From the NCBI GenBank assembly GCA_018902765.1, contig JAHIQC010000007.1:1-6242 (forward strand): a DNA stretch of 6,242 bases, in the 5' to 3' direction. Of this stretch, positions 1-6,163 are shown in pieces. The position numbers and the translations under genes were made by a program. The first letter of the stretch is position 1. Each line of letters begins with the position of its first letter. Below the pieces are notes generated by a model. It was given only the letters and a program-made list of their open reading frames with translations. It did not search any database and was not told where the DNA came from. The DNA is from Actinomycetota bacterium (GTDB taxonomy: Bacteria; Actinomycetota; Coriobacteriia; Anaerosomatales; JAHIQC01).

Positions 1-20
1 ACCAGCGTGTCGTCGCGGGC

Positions 21-398
21 GTGAAGAAGCCGATGAGGTCGGGCTACGTCAAGCACTACGGCAAGGCAATCTCCATCGCGGAGTGGGAGGTCACCTGCGA
101 CTACTACATCGAGAATTTCCCCGAGCCCTATCGATCGAAGTGGAGTGCCAGAAAGGGTTGCGCCATTCACACTGAGAGCGACTTCGCGAGGCCGCTCATG
201 TCTTGGGAAGACGCCAAATCGAAGGGCGTGATGCTGCACTATGCCGGCAGCCCGGTTGAGCTTCCGCAGGAATTCGCAAACGCGATGCGCGCCGTGGCCC
301 CACAGCACTACGTATGCAAGCGATGCGGAACGGTACTGCGATTCTTTCAAGTGCCCTTCGGACGGGTAGCCATGGTCTGCCCGAGGGGCTGCCGCTAG
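21..398 (+). CDS. Hypothetical protein with C-terminal zinc-ribbon-like cysteines, possibly 5'-truncated by the window edge
   Basis: I do not recognise this protein family. From the GTG at 21 it is 125 residues. The C-terminal 30 residues hold CKRC (C99, C102) and C120-x3-C124, so C-x2-C-x17-C-x3-C, a spacing that could bind one zinc ion; C26 and C47 are also present. The rest is soluble in character, with no signal peptide or membrane segment, and is rich in aromatic residues (Tyr, Trp, Phe). The start is uncertain. No convincing Shine-Dalgarno precedes GTG 21, the frame stays open to base 3, and an in-frame ATG lies at 33, so the true start may be outside the window. The gene converges on the glycosyltransferase gene, with only 8 bases between the stop codons. 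Base composition is milder than in the genes to the right, which fits accessory DNA. A DNA- or RNA-binding role is possible for a ribbon protein but is not shown. Confidence 0.5.
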   Translation: MKKPMRSGYVKHYGKAISIAEWEVTCDYYIENFPEPYRSKWSARKGCAIHTESDFARPLMSWEDAKSKGVMLHYAGSPVELPQEFANAMRAVAPQHYVCKRCGTVLRFFQVPFGRVAMVCPRGCR

Positions 399-410
399 GT
401 CGCACCCTAG
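395..410. repeat. Short palindrome shared by two convergent stop codons
   Basis: CTAGG (395-399) and CCTAG (406-410) form a 5-bp inverted repeat around a 6-base loop. The plus-strand TAG (396-398) and the minus-strand TAG (407-409) both lie in its arms. The stem is short and there is no T-tract on either side, so it is weak as a bidirectional terminator. It is seen directly, but it may be only a consequence of two facing TAG codons. Confidence 0.3.
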
Positions 411-1279
411 ACGGTGGCCGCTAGCTGCAGGTACCGTTCGGCGGCGTGCGTCACATTCAGGTGCTTCTCGGCGAACCGTCGGTTGAACGCACCCATGGAC
501 GGCTTGTAGCCCCCGAGCGCCATCGCCACCGATTGTGGTGTGGGCGGAATCCGCAACCTGCGACCCGACAAATTGCATCGAAGCAAGTCATCGACGTTGT
601 CGCGTGTCACCATCCCGTCCATCGCGGGAGCCATGTAGCCGCGCATGTCCATGACCAGAACCGCTCGACCGCACGCCATGGCCTCGAAAGCCGTTCGTCC
701 GAGTCCAACGACGATGTCCGCCCAGTTCATCTTCTCCGCGACATCCATCGTGAGCCTGTCATGATGAATATAGTCGAACTTGAGGCTGAGCTGCCCGCAT
801 ACAGCCGCGAGGAGTTCCACCGCTTGAGGGCCATGGCAGGCGCTGAGCACTCGTCTTGCCATCCTGTTGGGTTCATTGTGAGGCTGAAAAGCATCGCAAT
901 CGATACCGTTTAGGATGACGGTGGCGCTGAAGCCGAGCTGCCCCATGTAGTCTCGTACCTCATCGGAGACCGCCACGTAAAGGTCGGCGCCGGGCTCCGG
1001 ATGCTCCAGCGGAGGCACGGTTCCGTGTGATGTGAATATCACGCGATCCGCGTGAGCCACCGCGTCTCCCAAGCACGAGTTGTGATTCACGAGGGCGAGA
1101 TCGTAGTGGCCATCGAGAATGTACTCCACTCGCTCGGGAAATGCTCTGGCAAATGGACCGATGTTATGCGTGAACACTGTTACGTCGTGGTACTTCGACA
1201 ACTCACGAGCCATCGTCAATGTCCACGTCTCGCTTCCCCCTGGTTGAGCGAGATGATTGTTCGTAAGGAGGATTCGCAC
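407..1279 (-). CDS. Glycosyltransferase, GT4-like (GT-B fold), compact
   Basis: Probable transfer of a sugar from a nucleotide-sugar donor to a cell-surface glycan or lipid acceptor at the cytoplasmic face; donor and acceptor cannot be read from the sequence. Numbered from GTG 1279 (290 residues), the N-terminal domain opens with VRILLTNNHLAQPGGSE, the GT4-style first strand and Gly-rich loop (G14-G15-S16-E17). It then has TSHG (83-86), VAVSDEV (102-108) and ILNGID (122-127), the usual end of the acceptor domain. The donor domain carries EAMACGRAV (from E199), matching the EAMAxGxPV element. The usual first Glu of the E-x7-E motif is absent (Val191). The protein is shorter than the typical 350-400 residues, the shortfall being in the C-terminal domain. 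Upstream in-frame ATGs at 1339 and 1294 are less likely, because GGAAGGA lies 6 bases before the GTG. No hydrophobic segment is visible. The gene is probably transcribed alone, 127 bases after the prenyl synthase stop. Confidence 0.85.
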   Translation of the reverse strand: MRILLTNNHLAQPGGSETWTLTMARELSKYHDVTVFTHNIGPFARAFPERVEYILDGHYDLALVNHNSCLGDAVAHADRVIFTSHGTVPPLEHPEPGADLYVAVSDEVRDYMGQLGFSATVILNGIDCDAFQPHNEPNRMARRVLSACHGPQAVELLAAVCGQLSLKFDYIHHDRLTMDVAEKMNWADIVVGLGRTAFEAMACGRAVLVMDMRGYMAPAMDGMVTRDNVDDLLRCNLSGRRLRIPPTPQSVAMALGGYKPSMGAFNRRFAEKHLNVTHAAERYLQLAATV

Positions 1280-1285
1280 AACTAG

Positions 1286-1292
1286 TCCTTCC
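1286..1292 (-). promoter_or_regulatory. Ribosome-binding site that fixes the glycosyltransferase start
   Basis: The minus strand reads GGAAGGA, then 6 bases, then GTG at 1279. This is ideal Shine-Dalgarno spacing. It overlaps the alternative ATG at 1294, which therefore is unlikely to be the start. Confidence 0.65.
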
Positions 1293-1327
1293 ATCACAAG
1301 CGATGCCCCTGAGCCTGAAGACAACTC

Positions 1328-1358
1328 AGTGTAGCCCACTCGAGATGATGACCGTCAA
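1328..1358 (-). promoter_or_regulatory. Possible sigma-70-type promoter of the glycosyltransferase gene
   Basis: On the minus strand TTGACG (1353-1358) is followed after 19 bases by TACACT (1328-1333). The -35 matches 5 of 6 consensus positions and the -10 matches 4 of 6, but the spacing is long. Transcription would start near 1321, about 40 bases before GTG 1279 and downstream of the ATG at 1339, which agrees with the chosen start. A second TTGACG lies 7 bases upstream of the first, giving a direct repeat that could be an operator half-site pair or chance. Confidence 0.3.
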
Positions 1359-1406
1359 CGTGGTTCGTCAATACAGCGCACTGACGTCGGCAACGGGCAA
1401 TCTCGG

Positions 1407-2414
1407 CTAGCTGCTGCGTTTCACAAAGAAGTCCGCCATCGACTCGAGCAGCTTCTTGGCCTTGTTGGCCGGCAGCGCCGCGCCCAGCGAGTGCTTCGCG
1501 TCTACCACGAGCGAAGTCGCGTACTCGTTGGCGAAGGCAATGGAGCCGGATGCCTCCATGATCGCGACGGCCTCGTCGAGCAACGCTGGGTCCGTGGTGC
1601 GCCCGGAGAGCAGCTCGAGCAGCCGATCGCGGCCCGAGGAGTTCTGCAGCGCGTGGATGGCAACGAGCGTGCGCTTGCCTTCGGTGATGTCGCTTCGGAA
1701 GTCCTTCTTGGTGGACTCCCGCGTACCCACGAGGTTGAGCACGTCGTCTTGGATCTGGAATGCGAGACCCGCTGCCATGCCGAAGCCACGCATCGCCTCG
1801 ATCTGCTCCTCAGTGCCGCCGCCGATGATGGCGCCGACCGCCAAGGGCACCCCGCCTGAGTAGAACGCGGTCTTGTGCTTGGCCATGACGAGGTAGTCCT
1901 CGATCGAAAGATCAAAGCGGTCATCTCGCGCCCAGCCGATATCGAGCGCCTGGCCTTCGATGGTGCGGGTGGTCATGGCCACGAGCTCGGCTAAGACCCG
2001 AAGCTTGATGGGGTCATCAAGGCCCGGATCGTCGACAACGGTGCCGCAAACAAGCGCGAGCGCCAGGTCGCCTGCGTTGATGGCCAGTCCCTCGCCTTCA
2101 CGGATGTGCAGGCACGGCTCGTCGCGTCTGGTGAGCGAGGAATCCTCGATGTCGTCGTGAATGAGCGCTGCGGTGTGGAAATGCTCGATCGCCGCCGCGG
2201 AAGGTCGCGCCTTTTCCGGATCGCCGCCCACGGCCTCACAGGCGAGCAGGCAAATGAGCGGGCGGTGGCGCTTGCCCGCGTTGGCGGTGAAATCGGCCAC
2301 GAGATCATAGAGATAACGACCCATGTCGGGGTGGGTGCCGTCCGTAAAGAACGTCGCCAGATAGCGATCGAACTTACCGGCATTGCGCTTGAGGTAGAGC
2401 TCAAAACCCGTCAT
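1407..2414 (-). CDS. Polyprenyl (isoprenyl) diphosphate synthase, trans-type
   Basis: Condenses isopentenyl diphosphate with an allylic diphosphate to build C15-C40+ prenyl chains, which feed quinone side chains, carotenoids or other isoprenoids in the cytoplasm. Numbered from ATG 2414 (335 residues, normal for the family), the order of motifs is: GKRHRP (47-52, IPP-binding region); the first Asp-rich motif DDIED (87-91) with RR at 96-97; EGQALDI (153-159); KT (181-182); FQIQDDVLN (219-227), the second Asp-rich region, ending in Asn instead of Asp; and DITEGKR (242-248). Residues 4 and 5 before the first motif are Ala83 and Ala82. Small residues there are typical of longer-chain synthases, because bulky aromatics at that point stop chain growth. 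Exact chain length is inference. The upstream in-frame ATG at 2498 is rejected: the extra 28 residues are low-complexity Ala/Arg/Gly, that ATG lies upstream of the likely transcription start, and GGGGAG sits just before ATG 2414. Confidence 0.93.
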   Translation of the reverse strand: MTGFELYLKRNAGKFDRYLATFFTDGTHPDMGRYLYDLVADFTANAGKRHRPLICLLACEAVGGDPEKARPSAAAIEHFHTAALIHDDIEDSSLTRRDEPCLHIREGEGLAINAGDLALALVCGTVVDDPGLDDPIKLRVLAELVAMTTRTIEGQALDIGWARDDRFDLSIEDYLVMAKHKTAFYSGGVPLAVGAIIGGGTEEQIEAMRGFGMAAGLAFQIQDDVLNLVGTRESTKKDFRSDITEGKRTLVAIHALQNSSGRDRLLELLSGRTTDPALLDEAVAIMEASGSIAFANEYATSLVVDAKHSLGAALPANKAKKLLESMADFFVKRSS

Positions 2415-2418
2415 CTGT

Positions 2419-2424
2419 CTCCCC
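2419..2424 (-). promoter_or_regulatory. Ribosome-binding site supporting the prenyl synthase start at 2414
   Basis: The minus strand reads GGGGAG, then 4 bases (ACAG), then ATG. The spacing is short but usable. It favours this start over the ATG at 2498. Confidence 0.5.
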
Positions 2425-2469
2425 GCGGTGCGGCCGGCAGCACGAGCCGCAGCCTTTGGCGTCCCACGT

Positions 2470-2498
2470 ATAGTATTCGCCGCGCACCCCCGGGGCAA
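2470..2498 (-). promoter_or_regulatory. Probable promoter of the prenyl diphosphate synthase gene
   Basis: On the minus strand TTGCCC (2493-2498) and TACTAT (2470-2475) are separated by exactly 17 bases, each matching 4 of 6 positions of the sigma-70 consensus. The -10 region is a conspicuous AT-rich patch in otherwise very GC-rich DNA. Transcription would start near 2463, leaving a leader of about 50 bases. The -35 overlaps one arm of the inverted repeat at 2488-2518. Confidence 0.4.
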
Positions 2499-2518
2499 CC
2501 TGCAAAGGAGCCCCGGGG
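2488..2518 (-). repeat. GC-rich 9-bp inverted repeat just after the RND stop codon
   Basis: CCCCGGGGC (2488-2496) and GCCCCGGGG (2510-2518) can form a perfect 9-bp, all-GC stem with a 13-base loop, beginning 7 bases past the RND stop codon. No T-tract follows on the minus strand, so it is not a standard intrinsic terminator. It may be a 3'-end stabiliser, a weak terminator, or an operator over the next gene's -35 region. Each arm also contains the 8-bp palindrome CCCCGGGG. Confidence 0.5.
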
Positions 2519-2525
2519 CGCTTGA

Positions 2526-5500
2526 CTACTCCTCGGCGGGCAAGGGTGCGGCGGTTGTGCGGGTGGAGCCGATGATGCGCTCCTTGAGCGACTCGAGCAG
2601 GTCGTAGATGACCGGCACGACGATAAGCGTGAGCAGAGTCGAGGTAGTGAGCCCGCCGACCACGACGATCGCGAGCGACTGGGACATGAGCGCGCCTGAC
2701 TTGAAGCCGCTGGCCATGGGCACGAGAGCGATGATGGTGGTGAGCGCCGTCATGAGGATCGGCCGCATCCGGTTGGCACCGGCGTCGAGCAGGGCCTCGC
2801 GGCGTGTCAGGCCGTCACCGAGCCGCTGGTGCACCCGTTCCACGAACATGATGGCGTTGGTGGTGACAATGCCGATGAGCATGAGCGAGCCGATCATGGC
2901 TGGCATATCGAGCGGGATTCCCGCAATCAGCAGGCCGACAAGACCACCGATGACCGCGAGCGGCAACGAGAACATGATGGCGAGCGGGGCGATTGCCTCG
3001 CCGAACGTGAGCACCATGACCAAGTAGACCGCAGCGACCGCGACTAGCATGGCGATGCCGAGCTGAGTGAAGCTCTCGCTCATCATCTGAGCCACGCCGC
3101 CGACCTCGACGTCGACGCCTTCGGGCAGATCGAGAGAGGCGATCTTGTCCTCAACGGCCGTGATGACAGAGCTCGTGTCACGGTCGGTGATCGAGCCGCT
3201 GACGCCCGCGTACTGCATGCCATCGCGTGTCAGCACCGAGACAGCGGTTGCGGTCTCTTCGACATGCGCGACATCGCCGATCGTGACTTCGTCGCCGAGA
3301 GGCGTTGAGAGCGGACGAGCCGCGATGTCCTCTGCAGAGGTTACGTTCTTTAGAGCCGTGATGTAGTTGAGCTTGGTCTCACGGTCGTCGATCATCGTGA
3401 CCCCGGCGCTTTGCTCGGCGACATAGCCCCGGATCGTGCCCGCGACCATCGCCGCGTTCAGGCCGTAGCTCGCCGCCGCCGCCTGGTCGACCTCGGCGGT
3501 GATCTGCGGGCGCTTCTCGGCCAAGTTGCTCGACACGTTCTCGAGTCCCTTGACGCCGGCGAGCGCCGTGGTTATCTGGTCAACCGCGACCTCGATGCGG
3601 TCCATCGGCCCGGTCACAATGAGCTCGAGCGCGCTGTCAGAGCCGCCTGACATACTCACCTGAGCGGCGGTCACCTTGCCACCGTCGGCAGATATCTGCT
3701 TGCTGGTCTTTTGGATGCCTTCGAGTGTTGCGTCAACATCGCCGTCATCGGTGAGCTTCACGAACACGTGGCCCTTGTTGCCGCCGCTGACGCCGCCCGA
3801 GGCCATGTTGAAGCCGCTCTCGGTGTCAACGTTAGCGGTATAGAAGAGCACGTCGTCGCGCTTGGCAACATCGGTCTCGAGCAACACGAGTGCCTTGTCG
3901 ACGTCGGTTGCGGTAAAGCCTGCCGGGTACTCCACGTCGACCTGCAGGTACTTCTCGGTCGCCGGAGGCATGAAGCCCGAGCCGATGATCGGGACGATTC
4001 CGAGGGATGCGACGAACAAGACCACCGCAGCGCTTACTACCACGCCCGGATGATCGAGCGACCACGTAAGACCGCGGCGGTATGCGATGCCACTACGGGT
4101 CGCCTGCTCGTCACGGGTGTGCACCTTGGCCGAGAGCAGCGACCACTTGGCGAGCAGCGGGACGATCGTGAGCGAGACCAGCAGCGACGAGATGAGGGCC
4201 ACGGCCACGGTGAGCGCGAACGGTGTGAAGATCTTGCCCACCACGCCGCTCACGAGCATCATCGGCGCGAACACCGCGACGGTGGTGAGAGTCGAGGACG
4301 TGATCGCCGAGGAGACCTCGGCTGTTGCGCGCTGAATCATGCCGACGGTGCGTTCGCCGCCAGCTTGCATGTGGTTGAAGATATTCTCGATGACCACGAT
4401 GGAGTCGTCGACAACGCGCCCGATGGCCACCGTGAGCCCGCCGAGGGTCATGACGTTCATGGTGACGCCTGCGAACTTCATAGCCAGAAGCGACAGCACG
4501 ATCGACAGCGGGATCGAGATCGCGGAGATGAGCGTCGAGCGCCAGTTGCGCAGGAACAGCAGGATGACCAGAAACGCGAACAGTGCGCCCAGAAGGCCCT
4601 CTTGGACCATGTCGTCGATCGACTTCTCGATCATGACGGCACCTTCGTAGGTGTAGGTCGCCTTGGTGCCCTTGGGCAACTCGGAAAGCGTCGCATCCAC
4701 GACGTCCTGCACGGCGTTCGAGACATCGACCGTGTTGGCATCCTGCGTCTTGACCACGTTGATGAGCACCGCAGGTTCGCCGTTGGCGCGCGAGCCCACG
4801 ACACCCTCTGGGGCACCGTAGGAGACCGTCGCGATCTCACCGAGCTCGACGATGCCGAGTTCAGGCTCGGCCATCCCGGTATCGCCCGAGGCGATCGACG
4901 ACGAGCCGCCCGAAGGTGCGCTCATACTTATGCCGCCCGAGGGTGCGGCGGGCAGAGTCGAGCCGCCCGTCGACGCCATCGCAGCGGCGTCCTTCTGCGC
5001 CTGGAGCAGCTGCGCCTGAATGCCGGCTGCCGCCTGGTCGAGCGCGGGTATCACCATCTCAAGCTGTGCGGCTGTCGCCGCCGCTGTGGCGTACTCAGGC
5101 GTATCGGTCGTGCCCGCGCTTTCCATATCGCGCATCACAGACTGTGCCGAGGAAAGTGCGACCTTGGCCTCGAGCGATTGCGCCTGCACGTCTTGCAGCG
5201 CGCTGCCCAGACCGATCTGCATGCCGAGGCTTTGGCCCATCTGACCCACGCCGGTCGCCAGTTCACCCACACCGGTGCCTATCTGGCCGACGGCTCCTCC
5301 GAGCTGACCCACCCCGACTCCGAGCTGACCCACGGCGTCGCCCAAGGCGCCCATGCCCTCGCCGATCGCGGCGAACGCATCGCCCATCATCTCGGCTTGG
5401 TTCGGGTAGATCACGACCTTGAACTTGCGGATATCTTCCACGCTGGCCAAAGTGCCGCTCACGCGGATAGGAGCGTCTATCTTGTCGATCTCAACCGAGC

Positions 5501-6143
5501 CGACCGGAAACGACAGGTTCGCAGCCTGGAGCTGCTGCACGACGTCAGCAGCGGTGAGGCCCTCGGCATCGAGTTTGTCTGCATCAAAGACGATACGCAC
5601 GTTCTCGTCGTACTTGTTCGAGACCATGACCTCGCCGACACCGTCAACGGATTCAAGCGCGGGCACGAGCGAGTCGCGCACGGCGATCTGCAGTGCTTCA
5701 GCCGACACGTCACCTGAGACCGCGAACCGAAGAATCGGCTGCGAGCCCATGCTGACGCGGTTGGTGGTGGGCGTCATAGCCGTTTCGGGCAGATCGACCG
5801 TGTCCATCGCCTTGAGGATGTCGGCCTCGGCGGTATCCATGTTCGCCGAGTAGCTGAACTGCGCAACGACGACCGAGACCGAGTCGTTGGACATCGCGCT
5901 GGTCTGCTCGATGCCGTCCACCTGGGAGATGGCCTGCTCAAGCGGCTCGGTGACCTTCTCCTGGACATCGGTGGGCGCAGCGCCCGGATACGGCGTCACG
6001 ATCGCCACGATCGGGATGGTGACATCCGGCATGGTCTCGCGTTTGAGCTGCCCTGCGGAGTAGACGCCTCCGGCGGTCAGCAGCACGGTAACAAGGATGA
6101 CGACTGCGGCGTTCTTGAGGCTGAATCGGGTAAAGCGGTCCAT
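2526..6143 (-). CDS. RND-family (HAE1/AcrB-like) efflux permease with a large extracytoplasmic insert
   Basis: Predicted proton-driven exporter of hydrophobic or amphiphilic compounds in the cytoplasmic membrane. The 1205-residue protein shows the duplicated RND plan. TM1 is about 12-31 and is followed by KRETMPDVTIP; the first extracytoplasmic loop is about 32-515. TM2-TM6 lie about 516-668, TM7 about 697-721, the second loop about 722-1025, and TM8-TM12 about 1026-1180. TM4 carries GRVVDDSIVVIEN with D579 and D580, equivalent to the AcrB proton-relay aspartates. RMRPILMT (R1127) is conserved, but the TM10 Lys of AcrB is Thr1095 (GIVTTNAI). The first loop is about 180 residues longer than the second; the excess is an insert at roughly 247-428, made of Gly-rich heptads (259-307), an Ala/Gln-rich stretch and a Gly/Ser/Pro linker. 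The start is supported by AAAGGA 6 bases before ATG 6143. No adaptor or outer-membrane channel gene is in view. The substrate is unknown; lipids, surfactants or drugs are possible. Confidence 0.95.
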   Translation of the reverse strand: MDRFTRFSLKNAAVVILVTVLLTAGGVYSAGQLKRETMPDVTIPIVAIVTPYPGAAPTDVQEKVTEPLEQAISQVDGIEQTSAMSNDSVSVVVAQFSYSANMDTAEADILKAMDTVDLPETAMTPTTNRVSMGSQPILRFAVSGDVSAEALQIAVRDSLVPALESVDGVGEVMVSNKYDENVRIVFDADKLDAEGLTAADVVQQLQAANLSFPVGSVEIDKIDAPIRVSGTLASVEDIRKFKVVIYPNQAEMMGDAFAAIGEGMGALGDAVGQLGVGVGQLGGAVGQIGTGVGELATGVGQMGQSLGMQIGLGSALQDVQAQSLEAKVALSSAQSVMRDMESAGTTDTPEYATAAATAAQLEMVIPALDQAAAGIQAQLLQAQKDAAAMASTGGSTLPAAPSGGISMSAPSGGSSSIASGDTGMAEPELGIVELGEIATVSYGAPEGVVGSRANGEPAVLINVVKTQDANTVDVSNAVQDVVDATLSELPKGTKATYTYEGAVMIEKSIDDMVQEGLLGALFAFLVILLFLRNWRSTLISAISIPLSIVLSLLAMKFAGVTMNVMTLGGLTVAIGRVVDDSIVVIENIFNHMQAGGERTVGMIQRATAEVSSAITSSTLTTVAVFAPMMLVSGVVGKIFTPFALTVAVALISSLLVSLTIVPLLAKWSLLSAKVHTRDEQATRSGIAYRRGLTWSLDHPGVVVSAAVVLFVASLGIVPIIGSGFMPPATEKYLQVDVEYPAGFTATDVDKALVLLETDVAKRDDVLFYTANVDTESGFNMASGGVSGGNKGHVFVKLTDDGDVDATLEGIQKTSKQISADGGKVTAAQVSMSGGSDSALELIVTGPMDRIEVAVDQITTALAGVKGLENVSSNLAEKRPQITAEVDQAAAASYGLNAAMVAGTIRGYVAEQSAGVTMIDDRETKLNYITALKNVTSAEDIAARPLSTPLGDEVTIGDVAHVEETATAVSVLTRDGMQYAGVSGSITDRDTSSVITAVEDKIASLDLPEGVDVEVGGVAQMMSESFTQLGIAMLVAVAAVYLVMVLTFGEAIAPLAIMFSLPLAVIGGLVGLLIAGIPLDMPAMIGSLMLIGIVTTNAIMFVERVHQRLGDGLTRREALLDAGANRMRPILMTALTTIIALVPMASGFKSGALMSQSLAIVVVGGLTTSTLLTLIVVPVIYDLLESLKERIIGSTRTTAAPLPAEE
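4905..4946 (-). repeat. Two 15-base direct repeats in the linker of the RND insert
   Basis: GCCGCCCGAAGGTGC (4905-4919) and GCCGCCCGAGGGTGC (4932-4946) are spaced 27 bases apart with one mismatch. Each encodes APSGG on the minus strand (residues 400-404 and 409-413). They sit in the Gly/Ser/Pro-rich end of the RND insert, a flexible linker by composition, and suggest local duplication. Confidence 0.6.
5223..5369 (-). repeat. Seven tandem 21-base units encoding glycine-rich heptads inside the RND permease
   Basis: Residues 259-307 divide without gaps into seven 7-residue units: AIGEGMG, ALGDAVG, QLGVGVG, QLGGAVG, QIGTGVG, ELATGVG and QMGQSLG. The consensus is [Q/A/E]-[L/I/M]-G-x-[G/A]-[V/M/L]-G. 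Hydrophobic residues fall at unit positions 2 and 6, a 4-3 spacing like the a/d positions of a coiled coil, with Gly at 3, 7 and often 5. The DNA units are imperfect, with the minus strand repeatedly encoding GGTCAGCT- or CAGATC-type blocks, so the array is protein-constrained or old. Similar Gly/Leu heptads are known from extracytoplasmic parts of Gram-positive MMPL and YhgE/Pip-type membrane proteins; homology is not claimed. Confidence 0.8.
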
Positions 6144-6149
6144 CGGCGA

Positions 6150-6155
6150 TCCTTT
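6150..6155 (-). promoter_or_regulatory. Ribosome-binding site of the RND permease gene
   Basis: The minus strand reads AAAGGA, then 6 bases, then ATG at 6143. It lies within the 20-base gap after the upstream frame's stop codon, the usual layout for a downstream gene of an operon. Confidence 0.65.
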
Positions 6156-6163
6156 CGGTGGTA

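Noticed and set aside
446..913. Plus-strand frame of 155 codons opposite the glycosyltransferase
   Set aside because: The opposite strand encodes recognisable GT4 motifs. The plus-strand product has no family-like features and no ribosome-binding site was evident.
1280..1339. N-terminal extension of the glycosyltransferase from ATG 1339
   Set aside because: The extra 20 residues precede the conserved first strand VRILL, and the ribosome-binding site lies directly before GTG 1279.
2504..2524. AAAGGAG on the plus strand followed by TTG at 2522, resembling a start site
   Set aside because: The frame reads into the RND antisense strand and stops after about 17 codons. The AAAGGAG lies in the loop and arm of the inverted repeat.
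2106..2525. Plus-strand frame opposite the prenyl synthase
   Set aside because: The Asp-rich motifs on the minus strand fix the real gene; this frame is a shadow of its codon bias.
5223..5369. Tandem repeat considered as a CRISPR-like or regulatory array
   Set aside because: The 21-base period equals seven codons in frame, the units have no spacers, and the repeat is explained by protein heptads.
3711..5717. Long plus-strand open frame of 668 codons inside the RND gene
   Set aside because: It is antisense to a clear RND permease. Its product is dominated by His, Arg, Asp and Ala with no domain pattern, as expected from the complement of GC-biased codons.
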